Assembly (NCBI GenBank): GCA_018362935.1
Contig: JAHALQ010000010.1
Location: 1-55,008 of the forward strand
Direction of reading: 5' to 3'
From: Pseudomonadota bacterium
Lineage (GTDB): Bacteria; Pseudomonadota; Alphaproteobacteria; RF32; CAG-239
Length of the DNA stretch: 55,008 bases
Shown: positions 50,624 through 55,008 of the stretch, piece after piece
Position numbering within the stretch: position 1 is the first letter of the stretch
How the letters are laid out: each line of letters begins with the position of its first letter
Made by a program: the position numbers and the translations under genes
Notes under the pieces: model-generated
Told to the model about the DNA's origin: nothing
The model's database searches: none
Seen by the model: the letters and a program-made list of their open reading frames with translations, nothing else

Positions 50624-52819
50624 ATGGCTTTAATCAACGGATTGTCAACCTCACTGACCGGCATGAAAGCCGCGCAGTCGCAGCTGGACATTATCAGCCG
50701 CAACATCTCAAACGTCGATACGCCGGGATATACCCGCAAATCGGCAGCACAGACCAGCGCCGTGCTGAACGGGGTGCCGCTCGGCGTCAATGTTTCGCAA
50801 TCGCAGCGCATTGTCGACGAAGGGCTGCTCAAAAGCTATCTGGCGACCAGCTCACTGAGCAACAACCTGTCTTCAAAGTATGACTTTCTGAGCAAGGCAG
50901 AAGTCATGCTCGGCACGCCGCAGGGAGATAATTCCATTTCGGCTAATGTTTCGGCTTTGCAGAGCGCTTTTGACACTTTTGCCAATGACGTTACGTCTTC
51001 TTCGACCAAATACAACCTGCTTAATCAGGCAACGGCCGTCACGCAGCGCCTCAATGAGCTTTCTACCGGCATTCAAAGCCTGCGCGGACAGGCGGATACC
51101 CAGATTGCCGCCGATGTCGAAAAAATTAATTCGCTGCTGGATAGCCTTGACAACCTTAACGACGAAATCGTCAAGTACAATATCATGGGCTATGACGGCC
51201 GCGCCGACATGGAAGACAAGCGTGACCAGACTCTGCGCGAACTCAGCCAGTATATTGACATATCCTATTTCAAACGCGAAAGCGGCGCGATTGTCGTACA
51301 GACGACCGGCGGCGGCATTACCCTGCTGGACAACGACCCGCACAAACTTTCGCACAGCGGCGTCGCCATGACCAATCCGACCACGACTTACGCTAACGGC
51401 GGTATCGGCGGCATTTACGTTGACAACAAAGACATTACCCAAAGCATTAAAGGCGGCGAACTCAAGGGATTAATCGAAATCCGCGATGAAACGCTGTCTT
51501 CCCTGCAAACCCAGCTTGACGAATTGTCTGCAGTTCTTAAAGACCAGATTAATTCGGCGCACAATGCCGGAACGGCTTATCCGAATACGCCCGACAAACT
51601 GACCGGCACCACGACTTTTATCCAAAACAAGAATAATCCGGCGCTGGATGCCTATCCGCAGGGCATCAGCATCGAAGACGGCGATGTCCGCCTCAGCATT
51701 TTTGATGCTGAAGGCAAACAGGTTGCCACGACCACTCTGGTTGACGGCCTCGGATTTGGCAACGGCACTATTTCAGACATGATGGAAACCATCCAGAACT
51801 GGCTGACTTCGCCGACAGGCGCGAATCTGCCCCAAGCTAAAGTCTATATGAATGCCGAAGGCAAAATGGTTATGGATACCGGCGACAGCAATTACGGATT
51901 GAGCATTCTTGATCAGGCAACCTCGACGGCAGGCGCTGACCAGAAGAATGTCACAATTCGTTTTGACAACAACGCCGACGGCAAATATGACACGACCAGC
52001 GAGGGATTTTCGAACTTTTTTGGCTTGAACGACTTTTTTGTCGATGACGGTATGAATTCAACCTATGATTCAAAAGTTTTGCCGCTTAATGCCAACATGG
52101 GCATGAACGATATTTCGATTATCAGTTTCTCAGACAGCGTTAATGGCCTGAATTTCGGCACAATTACCGTATCTCCGAATGACTCGCTGAGCGATATTGT
52201 TGAGTCTATCAATACCAACCCGGCTTTTAAGGGAACAATCCGCGCCTCGCTGATTCCTAACGGCAACGGCTATATGCTGCGGATTGAAGACCTCAGCGGC
52301 GCCCAGCTGGAAATTTCGGAAGTTCAGGGCAACGGCCTGCTCGAACGCCTTGGCATTGAACCGTCCAGCGCCGGCCTTTCCATGGAAATCGGCGTCCGCG
52401 AGGATCTTAAGACCAATCCGGATTTAATCAGCGGCGGCGCGCCGGTTTACAGTTCCGAAACCGGAAAATATTCTCTGAACGCCGCGGCCAATGATGTCGC
52501 CGTCGCTATGGGCAAGGCTTTCGGCAATACGTATAATTTTAAGCAATCGGGTACAATTGCCCGTACCCAGACGACCCTGGCAAATTATGCCGCGACGTTT
52601 GTCGGCAATATTGCCACCCAGACCAGCAATGCCGAGGCTTCATACAAATATCAGGCCGAACTCGGCAATTCTATCGCGACCAAAGAGGCAAAACTCAGCG
52701 GCGTTGATTTGGACGAAGAGCTGGGGCAGATGATTATTTTTCAACAGACATACGCGGCTTGCGCGCAGGCCTTTACAGCATCAAAAGAAATTTTAGACAT
52801 GCTGCTTGATATCGTATAG
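50624..52819 (+). CDS. flgK: Flagellar hook-associated protein 1
   Basis: 731 residues, longer than the about 550 of E. coli. The N-terminus (SRNISNVDTPGYTRKSAAQ region, about 27-45) and C-terminus (EELGQMIIFQQTYAACAQAF) are the classic FlgK/rod-type end domains. The added length is in the central region. Joins hook to filament. GGGGAAG ribosome site. Confidence 0.95.
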   Translation: MALINGLSTSLTGMKAAQSQLDIISRNISNVDTPGYTRKSAAQTSAVLNGVPLGVNVSQSQRIVDEGLLKSYLATSSLSNNLSSKYDFLSKAEVMLGTPQGDNSISANVSALQSAFDTFANDVTSSSTKYNLLNQATAVTQRLNELSTGIQSLRGQADTQIAADVEKINSLLDSLDNLNDEIVKYNIMGYDGRADMEDKRDQTLRELSQYIDISYFKRESGAIVVQTTGGGITLLDNDPHKLSHSGVAMTNPTTTYANGGIGGIYVDNKDITQSIKGGELKGLIEIRDETLSSLQTQLDELSAVLKDQINSAHNAGTAYPNTPDKLTGTTTFIQNKNNPALDAYPQGISIEDGDVRLSIFDAEGKQVATTTLVDGLGFGNGTISDMMETIQNWLTSPTGANLPQAKVYMNAEGKMVMDTGDSNYGLSILDQATSTAGADQKNVTIRFDNNADGKYDTTSEGFSNFFGLNDFFVDDGMNSTYDSKVLPLNANMGMNDISIISFSDSVNGLNFGTITVSPNDSLSDIVESINTNPAFKGTIRASLIPNGNGYMLRIEDLSGAQLEISEVQGNGLLERLGIEPSSAGLSMEIGVREDLKTNPDLISGGAPVYSSETGKYSLNAAANDVAVAMGKAFGNTYNFKQSGTIARTQTTLANYAATFVGNIATQTSNAEASYKYQAELGNSIATKEAKLSGVDLDEELGQMIIFQQTYAACAQAFTASKEILDMLLDIV

Positions 52820-52832
52820 GAGGATTTTAGAA

Positions 52833-54779
52833 ATGGTTAGAGTTCCGACATATAACAGTTATATGAATTTGTTAAATCAAACGCTGAACACCAAAGCGCA
52901 AATTGATTTATACAGTTTTCAGACGACAACCGGCCTGAAAGCCCCAACTTATGCCGGCTACGGCATGAGCGCCTATAATATTGTCAATCTCGAATCGGCT
53001 TTGGGCGTTACCAAAAACTTTATGGAAAACAACAAAATCCTCGATGTCGAGCTTAAGGCAATGAATACCTCCATGCAGTCTATCAACGGCGCGATAAACG
53101 ATTTGAAGAGCATGCTCAATTCATTCGGCGCCTCAGACACTGATAAAATGAACCCGGATCAGACCGGCGGAGAAATCACTTTTACGGATAACAACGAAGC
53201 CGCCTATCTCGGCAAAACCATTACCATTGACGGCACCAAATATACATTTGCCGACAATGACGCAGAGCCGAACAACATCGACCTTTCCGCCATTCATGCG
53301 GATTCCGGCAACGATGATTATGCCGAAAAAGTCATGGGGCTTTTGAAGGATAAAATTGATCCGGCCGGCACCAATCCGGATTATGTTTTCGAGGGTAACA
53401 AGTTTAGTTTTCCGCTCTATACAATCAACGGAAGTTCAACCATTCTCGGCGCCGACGGGGTTAAGACCGGCGAGCCGTACAGTATGAATGACGATAAGGC
53501 CTCGGCTCTGAAAGATTTGCAAAATACGGCTTTTGCAACCCTGCTGGCATTAACCGACAGCCTGAATGTTTCGGCCAACGGCAGATATTTGTTCGGCGGC
53601 GGCAATGCAACGAATGCGCCGGTTGAATTTCCGTTCAGAACGCTGGAGGAATTTCAGGCCTATTATGACGGCATCAATATCAAATACCCGACTTCGGCTT
53701 CTGCCAATTTGTCAAACATGAAATTTACGGCGGAAGATACCGGCGCGCTGACAATTTCCAAAATCGAAGGCAATAACTACAATATCAGCACCGAAAAAGC
53801 CGGCGGTTTTCTGAATAAAGTGGCCGAAGGCAGCGCTAAAACAACCGGCGACGTCACGTTCAGTTCGGATAAAAACACTATTACGGCAACCGAATACGGC
53901 GCTTTTCAATCAATAAAAGCCGGAGATACCCTGGTGGTCGGACGCGGCGGCGACGGTTCCGACGATTTGTCGCTGATTGTCAAATCGGTTTCGGCCGACG
54001 GCAAAACGATTACATTTGAAGATGTTGACGGACATAAAATACCGGCTTCCGCAGACGGCACTGTGGCTGACGGCGAAAACCTGACGTTCAGCACATCTTT
54101 TCCTGTCGGCGCAGTCATCAATATGGAAGGGATGGGCAATAATGTTGCCGAGCGCGTGCAGGTTGTCAGCGTGAATACCGACGGCAGCCTCAATGTGACC
54201 GCCGACCCAAATCATTTTAATGCCGATACGGTGACAATTCCTGCCTCCAGCAAATGGGAAATGAACACAACATCATATTATCAGGGCGGCACTCTTGACA
54301 CCGAAAGAATGATTTCCAGCAACCAGTCAATTATGATGAATGTCAATGCCGGCGACGGCGCTTTTGAAAAACTGTTCCGCGTTTTGGGGCAGATTGCCCA
54401 AGGCAATATGGTTGATACCCGCGACCTGAGTCAGGAGTTTGACGGCCTGGTTGATCCCAATGCCGCATCAGAAACCCTTAATAACGCGATTAATCTGCTG
54501 CAAAGCGCCATTAACAACAGCGGCGATTTGAACCCGACAACCAATTCCAGCCTTAACGGGGTCAGCGCCAAGCTCAGTTCCGATTATGTCGCGCTGTCGA
54601 ATAATACGGAAAACCTGACGCTGGCTTCAACAAATCTCGAAAACAGTGTCGGCGAACTCAAAACGGTTGACAAGACAGAAGCCGCTATCAAGGCTTTGAT
54701 GGCATCGACAAATTTGCAGGCTTCTTATTCGATTTTGAATAATATTATGAATTTGTCATTGGTTAATTACCTGAAATAA
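52833..54779 (+). CDS. flgL: Flagellar hook-associated protein 3 (FlgL), enlarged
   Basis: 648 residues from ATG 52833, after AGGAGG; the frame from 52806 overlaps flgK. N-terminus RVPTYNSYMNLLNQTLN with QTTTGLKAP and C-terminus ASTNLQASYSILNNIMNLSL are flagellin/FlgL-like helices that form the filament junction. The family average is about 300, so about 300 residues are inserted between, rich in Gly, Asp and Thr, as in surface-exposed loops. Confidence 0.9.
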   Translation: MVRVPTYNSYMNLLNQTLNTKAQIDLYSFQTTTGLKAPTYAGYGMSAYNIVNLESALGVTKNFMENNKILDVELKAMNTSMQSINGAINDLKSMLNSFGASDTDKMNPDQTGGEITFTDNNEAAYLGKTITIDGTKYTFADNDAEPNNIDLSAIHADSGNDDYAEKVMGLLKDKIDPAGTNPDYVFEGNKFSFPLYTINGSSTILGADGVKTGEPYSMNDDKASALKDLQNTAFATLLALTDSLNVSANGRYLFGGGNATNAPVEFPFRTLEEFQAYYDGINIKYPTSASANLSNMKFTAEDTGALTISKIEGNNYNISTEKAGGFLNKVAEGSAKTTGDVTFSSDKNTITATEYGAFQSIKAGDTLVVGRGGDGSDDLSLIVKSVSADGKTITFEDVDGHKIPASADGTVADGENLTFSTSFPVGAVINMEGMGNNVAERVQVVSVNTDGSLNVTADPNHFNADTVTIPASSKWEMNTTSYYQGGTLDTERMISSNQSIMMNVNAGDGAFEKLFRVLGQIAQGNMVDTRDLSQEFDGLVDPNAASETLNNAINLLQSAINNSGDLNPTTNSSLNGVSAKLSSDYVALSNNTENLTLASTNLENSVGELKTVDKTEAAIKALMASTNLQASYSILNNIMNLSLVNYLK

Positions 54780-54800
54780 AAGTACCATCAGGATTAAAAA

Positions 54801-54830
54801 GAGCCTCCCGTTTAATGCGGGGGGTTCTTG
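54801..54830 (+). terminator. Terminator after flgL
   Basis: GAGCCTCCCG / CGGGGGGTTC stem with a TTTAATG loop and a T-rich tail. The right arm overlaps the left arm of the larger inverted repeat at 54823, so the two hairpins exclude each other. Confidence 0.7.
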
Positions 54831-55008
54831 TCTGTAAAAAACAGCCGGGATTGCCGGGACAGTTTTTTACAGACAAGAACCATGCCCTTTTTCAAAGTGC
54901 ATGTTTCAACGGTTCGAATCAAGGGATTACGCATCCGTCCGGTACCGCCGAAGTCTGCCTCAAACAGTTCTACCTTAATGATGCTCCCCAAGGTATTCCT
55001 CAATACAG
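54812..55008 (-). CDS. Partial protein at the window end, unknown
   Basis: The - strand frame is open to the window edge; the first candidate start inside is a TTG at 55003, so the real start is probably outside. About 65 residues are visible. The last about 24 (SRQSRLFFTDKN) fall within the inverted repeat and may not be native protein. No family recognised. The frame may be chance. Confidence 0.35.
   Translation of the reverse strand, partial: VLRNTLGSIIKVELFEADFGGTGRMRNPLIRTVETCTLKKGMVLVCKKLSRQSRLFFTDKNPPH
54823..54881. repeat. 20-bp perfect inverted repeat
   Basis: GGTTCTTGTCTGTAAAAAAC (54823-54842) and its exact complement (54862-54881), loop 19 bases with CCGGGATTGCCGGG. It falls inside the 3' end of the partial gene on the - strand. 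Confidence 0.85.

Noticed and set aside
1..55008. CRISPR arrays
   Set aside because: No regularly spaced direct repeats of about 30 bases were seen, and no cas genes.

Overview
The window looks like a chromosomal segment of an uncultured, probably gut-associated alphaproteobacterium. The evidence is a flgI-flgJ-flgN-like-flgK-flgL cluster behind a sigma-54 promoter with FlgJ reduced to the rod-binding domain, a MobA-type fusion with an N-terminal molybdopterin-binding region, the gene order nuoL-nuoM-nuoN-birA-rnj, cysteine-rich secreted proteins and moderate GC. The genus cannot be named from the sequence alone.

Layout. 1-3.9 kb: cysteine-rich secreted proteins, a MobA-like fusion and two small envelope proteins. 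4.1-5.4 kb: the two subunits of an acetoacetate/butyrate-type CoA-transferase. 5.4-9.1 kb: a two-gene surface-glycan operon (HAD/DUF115 fusion and an RgpF-like protein). Its upstream region carries a perfect 16-bp inverted repeat around a 124-bp promoter-bearing spacer, next to a master-type serine DNA invertase. I read this as a phase-variable glycan locus. 10.0-19.4 kb: an AT-rich integrated element inserted at the 3' end of rpsI. It is bounded by a 20-bp direct repeat, encodes a tyrosine integrase, and has paired TGTGAA motifs at both ends. Its cargo is a reverse transcriptase split by a frameshift with a membrane partner, a RhuM protein, an unknown 307-aa protein paired with a four-helix membrane protein, a second invertase with its own candidate inverted repeat, two small regulators or unknowns, and a frameshifted HUH replication-initiator-like gene. 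Several genes carry single lesions, so the element is either decaying or recoded.

19.4-32.5 kb is core chromosome: rplM-rpsI, a NUDIX hydrolase with mutS, a PhoR-like histidine kinase, then nuoL/M/N-like genes, birA and RNase J. The nuo-like proteins have lost several residues that are nearly invariant in proton-pumping subunits. A tRNA-Lys gene (32.7 kb) is followed by about 0.5 kb containing decayed copies of its own 3' end and terminator. 33.3-39.2 kb holds membrane proteins, a split chromate-type transporter, a cupin and a metallophosphoesterase behind a MerR-type promoter, the divergent MerR regulator, a nitroreductase-like protein and a half-size EamA transporter. 39.2-42.4 kb is rfbACDB for dTDP-L-rhamnose, a likely sugar donor for the phase-variable glycan operon. 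42.7-47.1 kb holds a LysR regulator, an orphan beta-class DNA methyltransferase, a repeat-rich lipoprotein, a cytoplasmic GH13 enzyme and a secreted protein. 47.2-54.8 kb holds murE (DAP type) and the flagellar operon. The window ends in a strong 20-bp inverted repeat and a partial gene.

The most interesting material is the rpsI-integrated element with its cargo, the two invertase/inverted-repeat switches, and the degenerate nuoLMN-like cluster.
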